The notes under the pieces were generated by a model. That model made no database searches, was not told where the DNA came from, and saw only the letters and a list, made by a program, of their open reading frames with translations. Positions 21,632 through 32,341 of a stretch of 64,000 bases of DNA are shown one piece after another; position 1 is the stretch's first letter, and each line of letters opens with the position of its first letter. Position numbers and translations under genes: made by a program. Source of the DNA: Diplonema papillatum (lineage: Eukaryota > Euglenozoa > Diplonemea > Diplonemida > Diplonemidae). The stretch spans positions 186,001-250,000 of the forward strand of contig JAPJBO010000231.1 of assembly GCA_030068145.1 (NCBI GenBank), given 5' to 3'.

Positions 21632-23748
21632 ATGAAGTCTCAAGCGACCTATATCAGCACGTTGGAGACGACTCTCGTCCCGTCTCAAACACTCGAGCAA
21701 ATTCCTTGTCCGCAGGATGAAGACGAAGAAGCCAGTGGCTGCTGGGGCGTGCTAAGACGCACCGCAGGTGAAAAGGTGGACGACGTTTACGTTCTCAAGA
21801 ATAGTTCATCATGTACCGCGGGTCGCCTCAAAAGCAATACCGTTGAGCTCAAAGATCAGCGAGTCAGCAGCGTTCACTTCAAAATTGAACGCGAAACAGA
21901 TGGCCGGCTTGACAATGGCATTGCGCTTCCGGCGACGATCACTGACCTCAGTACAAACGGGACGTTTGTTAATGGCCATCGATTGGTGAAAAACAGAGTG
22001 CACCACCTGCGCAACGGTGACGAGATCGGGGTCGTGCAGCTCTCGGTAGGAAGCCTCAGCGAGCGATACGCCTTCTCCTTCACGTTCAATTCGCACAAGG
22101 ATATCTCTCGCATCCCTACAATTCTCCCCCCTCGCAGCAAACCGAACCGCCCAATAACCTGGCAGAAAGGTGACCTCATTGGATCGGGCGGGTACAGCTC
22201 CGTGTACCTGGGCATCGACTGCAACACCAGCGAGCTTCTCGCAATCAAAGGCATTTTCCTCTCAGAGGCCGAGTCGAAGCCGGTGATGGAGGAGATTAAC
22301 CTTCTAAAGCGACTCAACCACCCGAACATTGTGCGGTACAAAGGTTCTTCTACCGACGCAGTGAACCAAAAACTGCACATTGTAATGGAATACGTCCCTG
22401 GCGGCTCACTAGCTCAGTTAATCGCTCGCTTTGGACGCTTTCACGAAGTTGTTATTTCGAACTACTGTACACAGATCCTTCAAGGTCAGTTTTTTTTACA
22501 ACAGATAGCAGTACCCGCACATGCATTAGACAACTCGTCGACCGCAAAAAACTAACGATGCCGAAAAAGGGCAACTGCCATAAGTTTTCTTGGTGTAAAA
22601 TCTACCGATGCTTGTATTCGCTAACGTACTCAGATGGGAGTACAAACTGCCCACGAATAAAACAGGATTGCAGTATCTGCATGATAGCCTTGTGGTGCAT
22701 CGAGATATTAAAGCCGCCAACATTCTCATATCGCAGTGTGGCATCGCAAAGCTCAGCGACTTTGGGTCGGCCCTGTCGCTTGCAAGCAAAAAGCAAGTAC
22801 CTGGAAGCGACGGGCAGGCCGCTCGCATTGTGGGCACACCGCTATGGATGGCGCCTGAAACCGTTTCCCTCAACGAAGTGTCGTACGCAAGCGACATTTG
22901 GAGCGTCGGCTGCGTCGTGCTCGAAATGTGCACCGCGAAGCATCCGTGGTCCGAACTGAACTTCGACAACCCTGTGGCAGCTCTCTATTACATCGGTATC
23001 TCATATATTTTCAAACATGCAGCGTAGCTATGCACAACTACTCATCGAAGAAGTCACTTGGCACATTTTCTACCGGGAGTTGGGAGTTCCCTGCATACGT
23101 TTCACAAAAACAGGTAGAACAACGGCGCCTCCCCAGCTGCCAACGAACGCGTCTGTTGAGCTGCGGTCCTTTCTCGAATCTTGCTTGCAAGTGAAGAGAG
23201 AGAAGCGACTATCGTGCAAAGCGCTGCAGAGGCATCCGTTTCTTGTCCGGTCAGCCTCAGTCGCGGGGATGGAGTTGAAAGGCGGTCAGCACAATGTAGA
23301 CGGCATTTCGCCAAAGAAGCGAAGAGGTGACAATGGTCTGGCAATCAACAGCCTCAGGCAGCCGTGCTTAGGCGGCGACGAAGACATGGAAACTGTGTCA
23401 GGTCAATACTCCGGTTGTTTCTCGATGGAGTCCGGCTTTGACAACGACGTCATCGCTTTCGGCTCGGGAGCCATGGACCAAGGCGTCTGGAAGCGAAGCG
23501 TATCGGAGCATGTCGGCTTTTTCAAGCAGCAGGGACACCTTGACAAAATTGACAAACTTCGGCAGAGCGCGCTGAGCCAGCCTCCAATACCAAGCACCCC
23601 GCCGCAGTCGACCGAAGACCAGCGCATGGAAAGAGTGCTGTCCGGCAAACGGAAACGACACGACGAGTTCCCTCGCAGTCAGGAACCGAGGCGCTCGACT
23701 GGGCTCACCACTGACATGGATCGCCTCAATCTGTCGCCTGGAACTTGA
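21632..23748 (+). CDS. FHA-domain + STE11/MAP3K-type protein kinase, about 605 aa
   Basis: Exons are 21632-22484, 22666-22995 and 23114-23748, with GT-AG introns of 181 and 118 bp and matching phases. Residues ~45-150 form an FHA domain: TAGRLKSNTVEL, VSSVHFKIERE, then TDLSTNGTFVNG and LRNGDEIGV, i.e. the GR, SxxH and NG phosphothreonine-binding residues. The kinase starts at ~178 (GDLIGSGGYSSVYLG, catalytic Lys in LLAIKG) and has VVHRDIKAANIL (~293), LSDFGSA (~315), GTPLWMAPE (~340) and SVGCVVLEM. HRDIKxAN with GTPxWMAPE is the STE11/NPK1 pattern. The ~170-residue tail is low complexity and basic near its end. It probably acts in a phosphorylation cascade with recruitment to phospho-Thr partners. 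The first ATG at 21632 is chosen; an open, ATG-less stretch precedes it. Confidence 0.9.
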
Positions 23749-24744
23749 ACAAGAGTCGCCACCAAGTCTTGCACACGTGCCGTGTTTGAAGACTAGCAGA
23801 CGTCACCTGTCCACACACACGAGCTTCGTCACGGCAAACAGCTTGATGACCGCCCCGTCGCATGTGTTCGTGAATAACGCGGAATGCTGAAGGTTAACAG
23901 ACCGCCCTCCTGTTCCTCGTGGAAACCCAACTTCACTTGAACATCACCCAGTGGGAAGAAATCCCCATCAATACCCTAGCCTCGTTCGTGAAGCCCTTTG
24001 GATAACACCGCCCGTCACAAAGTCAGGCGCTTTGCCGGAGCTTCCTCAAGAGGTGGTCCGTGCACCACGTATATTACGCCTTACCTTCTTTGCCCAACGA
24101 CAAGTATTGTTCGATGGGTGACAGGCGTCAACTGCCGTGTCAGGCATAAACTCATATGCTTCCTGTGCGGCATTCGCATCAGGCGTGGTTTGCGTGTCGC
24201 TGCCGATGTCTACCTTTCTAATCAGGGCCTAGAATGTATGAAACGCCGGCACGATTGCGTCTCATCATCTACCTACCTCTTTGCGGATGAGTGTGGGCTT
24301 GTTCCCTACCTCCGAAGCTCCTCTCAACGTGCTGCTGCCATTCAGCTTTTGCGTCTACGGTTGAATGCCGCTCTGGAGCAGCGAAGAAAGTCTTGACGAC
24401 GACACCAGTGATTGTTTTCCGACGACACAAAGTGAACGTTCCATCTACTACTTCCACCTTTCCCTATTAGCACATCCCTGATTAAGAGAGGTTAGCCAAG
24501 ACGCTTTCCTCCGTGCCGGTTTCAAAGCGGATCGGAGCAAAATGTCCTCAGGCAGTCCTCAGGCAGCACAACTGTTCTATCACGTGCAAGCGGATCGTGA
24601 TTACATATTGCGCATTTTTGTCGTGTGCCAATCAAGCCGAGGCAGAAAGATCTTTGTAGTGTCATTACACAAACCGCAATGCAGTGATCTGTACCCCCCT
24701 CCCCCGCTTGACCCTTTTTTTTTTCTCATCTGAAAGCAACAACA
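23749..24744. other. Intergenic spacer between kinase and eIF3a genes
   Basis: About 1 kb with no frame that I can support. A pyrimidine-rich tract (CCCCCCTCCCCCG followed by a T-run, 24694-24727) lies just upstream of the eIF3a start codon and could be part of its core promoter or leader; this is inference. Confidence 0.4.
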
Positions 24745-27700
24745 ATGGCAAACCGTCATGTGACGCCGGAAACGGCCATGAACAAGGCCAAAGAGCTGAT
24801 CCAGTCGGATCAAAAGCTTCTCGCTATGCAGACCTTGCGCGAATGCATCATCCGCGCGAAGCATAACCCGTGGAATGAGCAACACGAGCAGGCTATCATG
24901 AAGCTGGTCGACATTTCACTTGACATGCGAGTCAGTTTGAGGGACGACCTGAACACCTACAGGTATGTCTTTCGTTGCACGCAAAGTAGGTTCGTTTTAA
25001 ACGCACGTACCCTTACCGGAACAGTAATGCGTTGCTCAGGGTAGTCGAGGGCCTGACAATCACACTAATGCAACACATTTACAACTACCCTTACCGGAAC
25101 AGCGAGCTACGACTGCAACACATACGTTTTAGTTCGACACGTGTAGTGGCAAGTTTGCGGCCGAGAAAACAATTTATTGCCCGCAGCTAACAGAACCAAC
25201 TGGTGTAATTTGTTCTTTTTCGTATCGCAAGCACGTATTTGTGCCGTGCACAACACCGAGTCGCGCCTACTATTCCGAGTCTTTGCTTGAATCGAAAACA
25301 GGTTGTTCACGCGCGATGTACAGACCGGGACCCTGGCCAAGGTGCTGACCTACGTCCTCGACAAGGCCGAAGCCCTGTCGTCTGAAGCTGAAGCCAAGAA
25401 GCAAGAAGAACTGTTGCTTATGGAACAAGGCAACATGCAGGAGAGCCCTGAATCTGACGTTCTCACATACGTTTGCGGCGAAGAGCTGAAGGAGAGAATT
25501 GGCCGTGAAGCAGCCACAACGTACGGGCTGAAATACATCACAGACTGCTACAAGACGTGCATGGACATTGCCGGGAAGACTCTTGAGCACGAAGACACAT
25601 TTCACCGTCTGGCTTGTAAAGCGTTTGGCTTCTGCAAACGCCACAACCAAAAGATTCCGTTCAGAACCTCCTTCTGCAGGTATTGCTACCCGTTTTCACA
25701 CTTCTTCCTGTGTCCAGTCGTGTATGTTTACTTCGAAGTGAATACGTCCACCGAACAAAGCACCGTCTCTCGTGAACGAAAAGTTGGTGGCTGAAAAGCG
25801 AACACGATATGGTCTGCCTTGTTGCGCGATACACTTTGAGTCAATACTGATTCCACGACTGCAGGTTGTTGCGCGATCACTGGAAAATGGTGTCAAACCT
25901 GTCGCCGGAAGTTCTGTCGAACAGAAAGAACGAAGTGAAACAGCAGGAGGCGGAGTCTGGAAAGCAGGACTCGAAGTTCAACTTGATGATCAAAGCCAAC
26001 CTCGAGTTGCTCAATGTCGCCGTGTTCTTTGACAACTACCAGGAGGCTTACAAAGCCATTGAGGACATCAGCACCCGGTTCACCTACTTCGGTCTCTCAC
26101 CCAAGCCGGACCTTTTGGTCATGTACTACAGCAGCCTCGCGCAGGTGTTCCGTGTGTCCAAGAACTACCTGTTCCACGCATCTGCTCTGCAGAAGCTGTA
26201 CGTGAAGAGAAAGGAGCTTCTCTCAGACCTCAGAAAGAGAGACAGAGAGGAGGCACAGGCACAGATCCACAAGCTTGCAAACCAGTGCGTTGTAGCTGTG
26301 CTTTGCGTGCCGTTCTGGGAGCAGCAGGAGACCAACAGCTTGACACCCTTTACGCCTGACCCGATGAGGGAGAAGCAGCTGAAAATGACTAAAGTCATGT
26401 CGTCGACGATCGGACGGCCTCCCACACGCGAGTCTCTCCTTGCCGACCTGCAGACGTACAAGATCCTGCAAGACGCAGGGAAAGAGTTCGAAACACTGTA
26501 CAACATCATGGAGAGAAGCGTGCAGCCGCTGACGCTCGGCGAGAATGTAACGCCCATCTTCGAACATCTCGAAGGTTGCGACTTCGGCTGCTACACGCAG
26601 CCGCTGATGATGGTGTCAGCTGTATCCATTGTCGTTGCTTGCTCGAAGGTGTGTTCCGTGAAGTTTATGAGACGAGAGATCCTACACATATGCAATATGA
26701 ACAGCCTCTATTTGAGCCAACAGTTGTTTTTTGGAGATTAGAAAATTGTGCGGAGCTCCCGTCCAAAATGGAATTGGGGGGCTCCTGGCAGTGGTTAGGA
26801 CGTCGGATTATTATCCCATTCAACAGGGCGGGCAAAGTAAAAAGCTCACTGAACCCCCTCACCATAACGTGAGACCACAGATTCAAAGAACGAAACCGAA
26901 CACGAAAACGGTTTCCGGGGTCTAATGTGCCCGAACATTGTGTTTGTTGTGAGAATTCTCAAAAGCTCGTCGTCATGTTGCGTTAGTGGGGAGTCATTTG
27001 CAAGCAAATGAGTACACTATGCACACAAAAGCTCGCGGTATTGAGTCGGGACAACGGAGTCGGGAGGGGCCGGGGAGTTCTCCCCCGGGTACTGGCGCCA
27101 AACATGCCACACGCCGAACTCGGCATCACTCGAGCTTCGCTTCACCCGAACCTAGCATTGCCCGAACTTAGCGTCACTAGAACTTAGCATCGCCAGAACC
27201 TTGCACTCGAACTTCGCTTCACCCGAACCTAGCATTGCCCGAACTTAGCGTCACTAGAACTTAGCATCGCCCGAACCTTGCTTCACCAGAACTTGGCAAC
27301 GTCCGAACTAGCATCACTTGAACATACCTTTTTATAACTGCTGCCTCGCCGTGCTCCAGTCTTTACCGTGCGCACATCGATGTGCTGCTCGCGTCACTGT
27401 GACAAGGTCACCAACGGCTGATCTTTCACCTTCGCAGTTGTCTTTGTTTCGCATTAACATAAATGACATTCAGGTTTACTCGACGCTGTCGCTGAAGGCA
27501 CTAACTCACATGTGTCGCTTCTTCAAGGACTTGGTATGCATTTGACCTGCTGAATAGCGAAACAGAAAAGAAGACATTGTGTCTGACTTGTGCAGCCCGG
27601 AGATACTCAGAAAGCTATGTGTCTGACTTGTGCAGCCCCAACGTCGGGCTTTGTGCTTCGGCCACAAGAGATACCACTGTTCATTGCCGCTTTCATTCTT

Positions 27701-30700
27701 TTTTGCTAAGAGTTTGTAAGAGCTGCGCGAAGATCGACTCAGCTGGAAGCACGTTTCGCACAGAGTCATAAACAGCAGCACCTGCATCCCACACAGGACC
27801 TTGAGTCGCTGCTCGTGGCTGTCTCGAGGTCTCCTTCGGCTCATGTCAGTCTTTGCATTGACCACCAGACATCGTCGGTTAAGTTCGAGGACCAGGTATT
27901 GTCTACAGTTCTTCCTGATGCTCGCATAACATGACGACCTTCTTTAAAGAATGCGACAAACGACGTCACTACCTTGACAGATATGATCAACAGCAACCTT
28001 TTGTCTTCATTTATCAGCGCAACTGCTGCTTTCTACAAGCGAACGACCAAACACCCTTCTTTCAGAACATCAGCGCCGATATCCTGACCTCAACGCTCCC
28101 GAACGTGAGGAGCCGACTGGCCTCTGTCAACAGAATGCTTGTCGCGCGTTCGGAAGAGGGGGAAGGACTGAAGAAGAGGATTGTCGAGAGGCAGGAACTG
28201 CTGCTGAAGAGAGTGAAGCTGGGTCTTGACAAGGAACGGTTGGCCATCAAGAAGCGCAGCGAGCTCATCAAGCACAAGAAGGAATGTGACGAGCAAGAAA
28301 AGCAAAAGCAGAAGCAGGAGATGGAGAATCGTGAAGAGGCTGAAAAGAGACGCCAGCTTGACGAGGAGAAGAAGAAGAACGAAGAAGAGAAGCTGCTCCG
28401 AAAGCAAGCCGAAGAAGCCGAAAAGGTTAAGCAGAAGTCGGAGGAACAGACGCAGGTCGTCATCAAAGCACTGAAGAACAACCAGATCAAGACTGGAGCG
28501 CTCGAAAAGCGACTGAAGCAAGGTGAGAACCTTGATGCCGACGAGTTGATGGAGCATGGGAAGCGCCTGATGATTGAAGCAAAGTACAAAGCCGAAAAGA
28601 AGCGCCTTGACGAATGGCACAAAGTGCACTGGATGGAGAGGGCTTGCCGTGAGCTTGAAGCGCCTACAATTCGCGAGGCTTACTCCAAGCGTCTTGAATC
28701 GATGAAAGAATCGTACGAAAAGAGAAAGGAAAACACCGCCCAGCAGATGAGGAAGGACTGGGAAGAGGCCTTCAGCAACAAGAGCCGACTCGAACGCATG
28801 GTGCCGTTTATGGACAAGTTCTTCCACAGGGTGATCGAGACCAGAATGAAGGACCCCTCAATGATCAAAAGAGCGGAGAAGTACATCAATGACGAAGATC
28901 TTGAGAAAGAGCTCATGGACAAAGTCCGCGGGACGGGTGGTTCTTCTGGATCAGGTATTTTTTAGTTTGCAACAACCGTGTCCTCCTGTTCTCGTTTCTG
29001 AAATTCGGCCATAAATTGATCAATGATGATGAAGATGACAAAATGGTAACAATGGTTGTTCTTTGTGTCCAGGGAATTGTCTGGGCAGGATTCCTGTCGC
29101 ACTTTTGTTTTCGTTAAGTTCCGCGGGCGGCTTCGTTACTTCACTGCCCCCGGCTCTCCTCGGCCTTCGTCGCTCATTGTTTTTCTCGGAAAGACATCGA
29201 ACTTTGTGAATATCGCTCTAGCAGAAGTTCGGGGAAGAGCTGCTGCCTGCGGTGTCACAACACCTCAGCTTGCGCAAGACCCAGAGAGCCTTTTGGGACG
29301 TTTTTAACCATCCAGACGAGCAACGTTCATAGCTGCCTTCCTCCTGGGTGCCGTTCGCCCTTTTGTTGCTTCCATTTGTGGCTGCCTGTACGTGATTATA
29401 GTCTCATCTTTGCATGGCATGAACAGTGAAGCACACACACAGGCTGCTAGCCGGTACCAAACGGTGTCCACCCTAAAACCATCAACTAATACACCCCCCC
29501 CTGGGCCATTTTCCATGAAACTTCCCCCAAAAACACGATTCCGGGCATTTCTGAGGCGGGTTGCATGTTTTTTTAGCCTTAAACTGCCGTTAAGTCTACA
29601 GGCTGAAAATGTCACCATTTTGACGCAGAAAAAGACCTTTTGACCCCCCCCTACCCCCCAGGGTGCGCACTAAGGGACGTTGCCCCCGTTGCACGTTGCA
29701 CCCCCCTTTGGGGGGGGGGGGTCGTTTTGGGGGCTGTTTTTGGGGTGTTTCCCAGACCCCCCGGTGCCGAGTGGGTACTCCGTTTCCTCCAGATGAATCC
29801 GTTCTCCTCGTTTTCGAAATCGAAACCCACTTTTGCGGAAAAAATGGTCAATCCCCACCAAAATGTTTTCCTGCACTTGTTTGGCAGGGAAATGTACTTA
29901 GCAACTCTTGAGCAAAGTCAGTTTCCCCGAAAACCAAGATTCCTGCAGTGCACTCAAAAATCAGCCAAAATCTGGAAAATTGGCCCAAAAAGTGAAAATT
30001 CGAGCAAATTTGGCCGATTTACCATGTGCTTTCCCAAAATGCCAATACCCCCCAAAAACTGTTTTTCAGGCAAATCCGCTGGGAAACGTACTTAGAGAAT
30101 TTCGAAAATACGGCACCTAGAAAACCACGAAAGGGCAGATTTTCCCGGTTTCAGCCTGTGTTTTGCACGTCAAATTTCAGGCCTCACAGACGAACTGAGG
30201 ACGGAGTGGAAAGATCCATCGCGAAAGAGCGCGTTTAAGGGGGTCCCCGGAAAAAAGGGTGGGGGGGTGCCCGGCCACCAGGTGCACCAAACAGGACCCC
30301 CCCCCCCCCTTCCAAATTTAGCAGACGTTGACGTTGCCCGTTGCACCCCCCAATCCTTAGTGCGCCCCCTGCCCCCCCCCCCCCCCCCCCCCCTCCTGCA
30401 GGGCCTGTGTGCAGCAGGGTGGTGACCGCTCTAAGGTGGTTTCCTCAGCAGCGACCAAGAAAAAAAAATTTTTTTTTTGGCCCAAATCCTCCCAAAAAAG
30501 CACTCGAAAAAAAAGGTTTTTGACCCACTTTTTCCACCATTTCACCTGAAAGAATTTAGCTAAGGTGGGTCCCACAGTAGGTCCACCACCACCACCACCA
30601 CCACCAGGTGGTTAAATAACCTGGCCTCAGTGGTGCAAGCACCACGCGCTCTTCAAACCCAAGAAACATTTTCCCCCCCACGCGGCAGCGTTCTGCCTAA

Positions 30701-31415
30701 ACATTAAACTAAGTTTTTCCCCCCCGCGCGGGGAATGGATTGTTGCTGTGCCGCAGGTTCTTTGGTGCGTTCTCGCGACGTCGCCGCTACTTCTGCTCAA
30801 TCCGCAATGGTTTCGAAAACCTGCACCGAGTGTCAAGAAGTCGCTATGACCACCGGCTGGATTTGAACGATGCACGGCCCGAGGCGCAGACACAAATTAT
30901 TATTCTCTGTCTATGACAATGTAGACCGTCATTTGTCATTAAACACTGTATGGCTAGAAGTTACCGGTAGCAAACAGGAGCCGGCTAAAGCGGAAGTCCA
31001 TCAGGTCATCTATAGCCAGAGACACAGCGCAAAGAGCGCTTTGACACGTCATCAAGCAATACCAACTCTCGTACACTCAGGTGCTACCGGCAAACCAGGC
31101 GAACTAAGAGACGCACCGCCAACCCAAGCGCAAGAGTCGTCGAACTGGCGATCTGCAGCACCGGCACCGGCAGCATCACCAGCATCGCCAGCTGCTGCTG
31201 CGTCGCCGGCAGAGGAGGCAAAACCGGCCAAGCCAGCGTTCAAGGCTGCAGGAGCCTCGTGGAGAGCCGCCAGCAGCACAGACCACGTTGATAGCGACGC
31301 ACCGCCGGCGCAAGCCGAGACCCCGCCCCCAGTTGAGCAGCCCAAGGAGGAGGAGCCAAAGGAAAAGAAGAGCTGGGGCTCCGGACGTAAAGGAGGCTTT
31401 AAGGTCAGCTTGTAG
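24745..31415 (+). CDS. EIF3A: Eukaryotic translation initiation factor 3 subunit A (eIF3a), about 942 aa
   Basis: This is the largest scaffold subunit of eIF3, which binds the 40S ribosome during cytosolic initiation. Exon model: 24745-24962, 25302-25679, 25865-26648, 27474-27533, 27779-27895, 28018-28954, 31081-31415. All introns are GT-AG and the frame stays open. Recognisable features: the N-terminal KAKELIQSDQK ... LRDDLNTYR helices, the PCI region (ANLELLNVAVFFDNYQEAYK, then LLVMYYSSLAQVF and LFHASALQKLY), the winged-helix end with SLCIDHQTSSVKFE, then a long charged helix (residues ~600-800: KKECDEQEKQKQKQEM and similar, the spectrin-like domain). The tail is short and Ala/Pro-rich, ending KKSWGSGRKGGFKVSL. 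Length is near yeast (964) and shorter than human (1382). The start of exons 5 and 6 has in-frame alternatives. Introns 1, 3 and 6 carry repeat insertions. Confidence 0.92.
25008..25102 (+). mobile_element. 61-bp insertion flanked by 17-bp direct repeats in eIF3a intron 1
   Basis: The 17-mer TACCCTTACCGGAACAG occurs at 25008-25024 and again, identical, at 25086-25102. Between them lie 61 bp that include the short repeat also found at 4424-4472 on the other strand. The arrangement is that of a target-site duplication around a very short insertion, in the size range produced by LINE machinery. The insert is bounded by GCGTTGC on the left and GCAACAC on the right, a short inverted match. Confidence 0.65.
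26665..27390 (+). mobile_element. Composite minisatellite-tailed repeat, copy B, in eIF3a intron 3
   Basis: Inside intron 3 (26649-27473) lies a diverged copy of the family seen at 6.4-7.1 and 50.7-52.3 kb. It has the 5' block (GAACAGCCTCTATTTGAGCC near 26698), an A-box-like TGGCAGTGGTTAGG (26789), the body with CGGGGTCTAATGTGCCCGAA and a near-palindrome ATTTGCAAGCAAAT (26995-27008). Next comes GGCGCCAAACATGCCAC and a short run of the 16-bp units (27115-27320: GAACTTAGCATCGCCC types), then the tail AACTGCTGCCTC near 27340. It accounts for most of the intron length. Divergence from the other copies suggests an old insertion, tolerated because it is spliced out. Confidence 0.7.
29658..30370. 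mobile_element. MITE-like insertion with short TIRs in eIF3a intron 6
   Basis: The left end reads GGGTGCGCACTAAGG (29661-29675) and the right end is its near reverse complement CCTTAGTGCGCCCCC (30355-30369). Just inside each end is a direct-repeat block, GACGTTG ... CGTTGCACCCCCC, at 29676-29706 and 30325-30350. The ~710-bp interior is rich in C- and A-runs and has no coding potential. The surroundings contain long C homopolymers (to 30 bp near 30372-30395) and a CCA microsatellite at 30582-30608. Confidence 0.5.
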
Positions 31416-32341
31416 GTCTGGGCTTCGGTCTCTGGCTCCCATTTTCTTTCTTCTCGTTACCCTTCCCATACCGAGCGGGCATACAAGTTCTTGCTACGCC
31501 GTTTCGAAACACGTTCTCTAGTCGTAGTTCGTCATCTTGTCACGAACCGCTTCCAGCTTTTTACAGGTTTGTCGTTTGTTGTTTGATGTTCGCGCATGCT
31601 GATTCCATGCTGCAGTTTGTCCACCTTCGACAGGGAAGTTGTCACCAATCTTGCTCAGTTTGTCCAAGCAGAGAAGTATTTGAAGGAAAACATTGGCTTT
31701 GCGCTTCATTTTCAATTCCTCCCTCTATCTTTGTTTTCTTCCCGAGTCAAGCTTGCAGAAAAGAATAGAACCCGATTGCCGATTGCTTGTGAGCTCGATT
31801 GCTTTCAATTTGCTAAAAGTCTTTGTCGGGCTACCTCTTTCGCTGTCACTATCCTTTGACAATCATGCCTTTTCTTGACCCCCATTCCTTTTTCTTTTCG
31901 TTTTTGCGCCCATTTTCGCCGTTTCCCTGTCACTCCAGATGCTTGCCTCCAGTTTTGTGAGGCAGCATAACCTCTTCCCCTGGCGACAGAAATTCTTTCT
32001 CGTGCTCTTTTCATACTGTACCCTGCAAAAGACGAACATTCAACACCCTAACCAACACATCCCAAGCGGAGACTTGCGTCGAACAACGACTTTGGCTCAC
32101 CGACCGCTTCAAATGCGAAATAAACTGAAGTTCTGCGCGCGATCCCAGGCAGCAGAAGCCGGGTTGTGCTGTCACAAAGTCGCTAGTGTAATATTTGCCA
32201 CATAGCTACGTAATCCACTACCATGTTGTCATCTGCATGCGCGTTTCGAAAGTCCGCATCTAGTATAGTAGGGCCTGGGCCTCGCCTCGCCGCAACCGAG
32301 AACACGTTACCTTAGGCATCTGGCACGGGGGAAAGCTTTGA
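31416..32341. other. Intergenic spacer
   Basis: About 0.9 kb between the eIF3a stop and the next gene. The frames present are short and overlap on both strands, and I see no repeat copy or RNA gene. Confidence 0.4.

Noticed and set aside
28062-28827. Ser/Phe-rich and Leu-rich minus-strand frames
   Set aside because: Antisense of the charged helix of eIF3a; Lys/Glu codons read backward give Phe/Leu/Ser.
30837-30880. A minus-strand tRNA (GTTCAAATCC box)
   Set aside because: The T-stem does not pair and no A box is found at the right distance; it lies in an eIF3a intron full of repeat debris.
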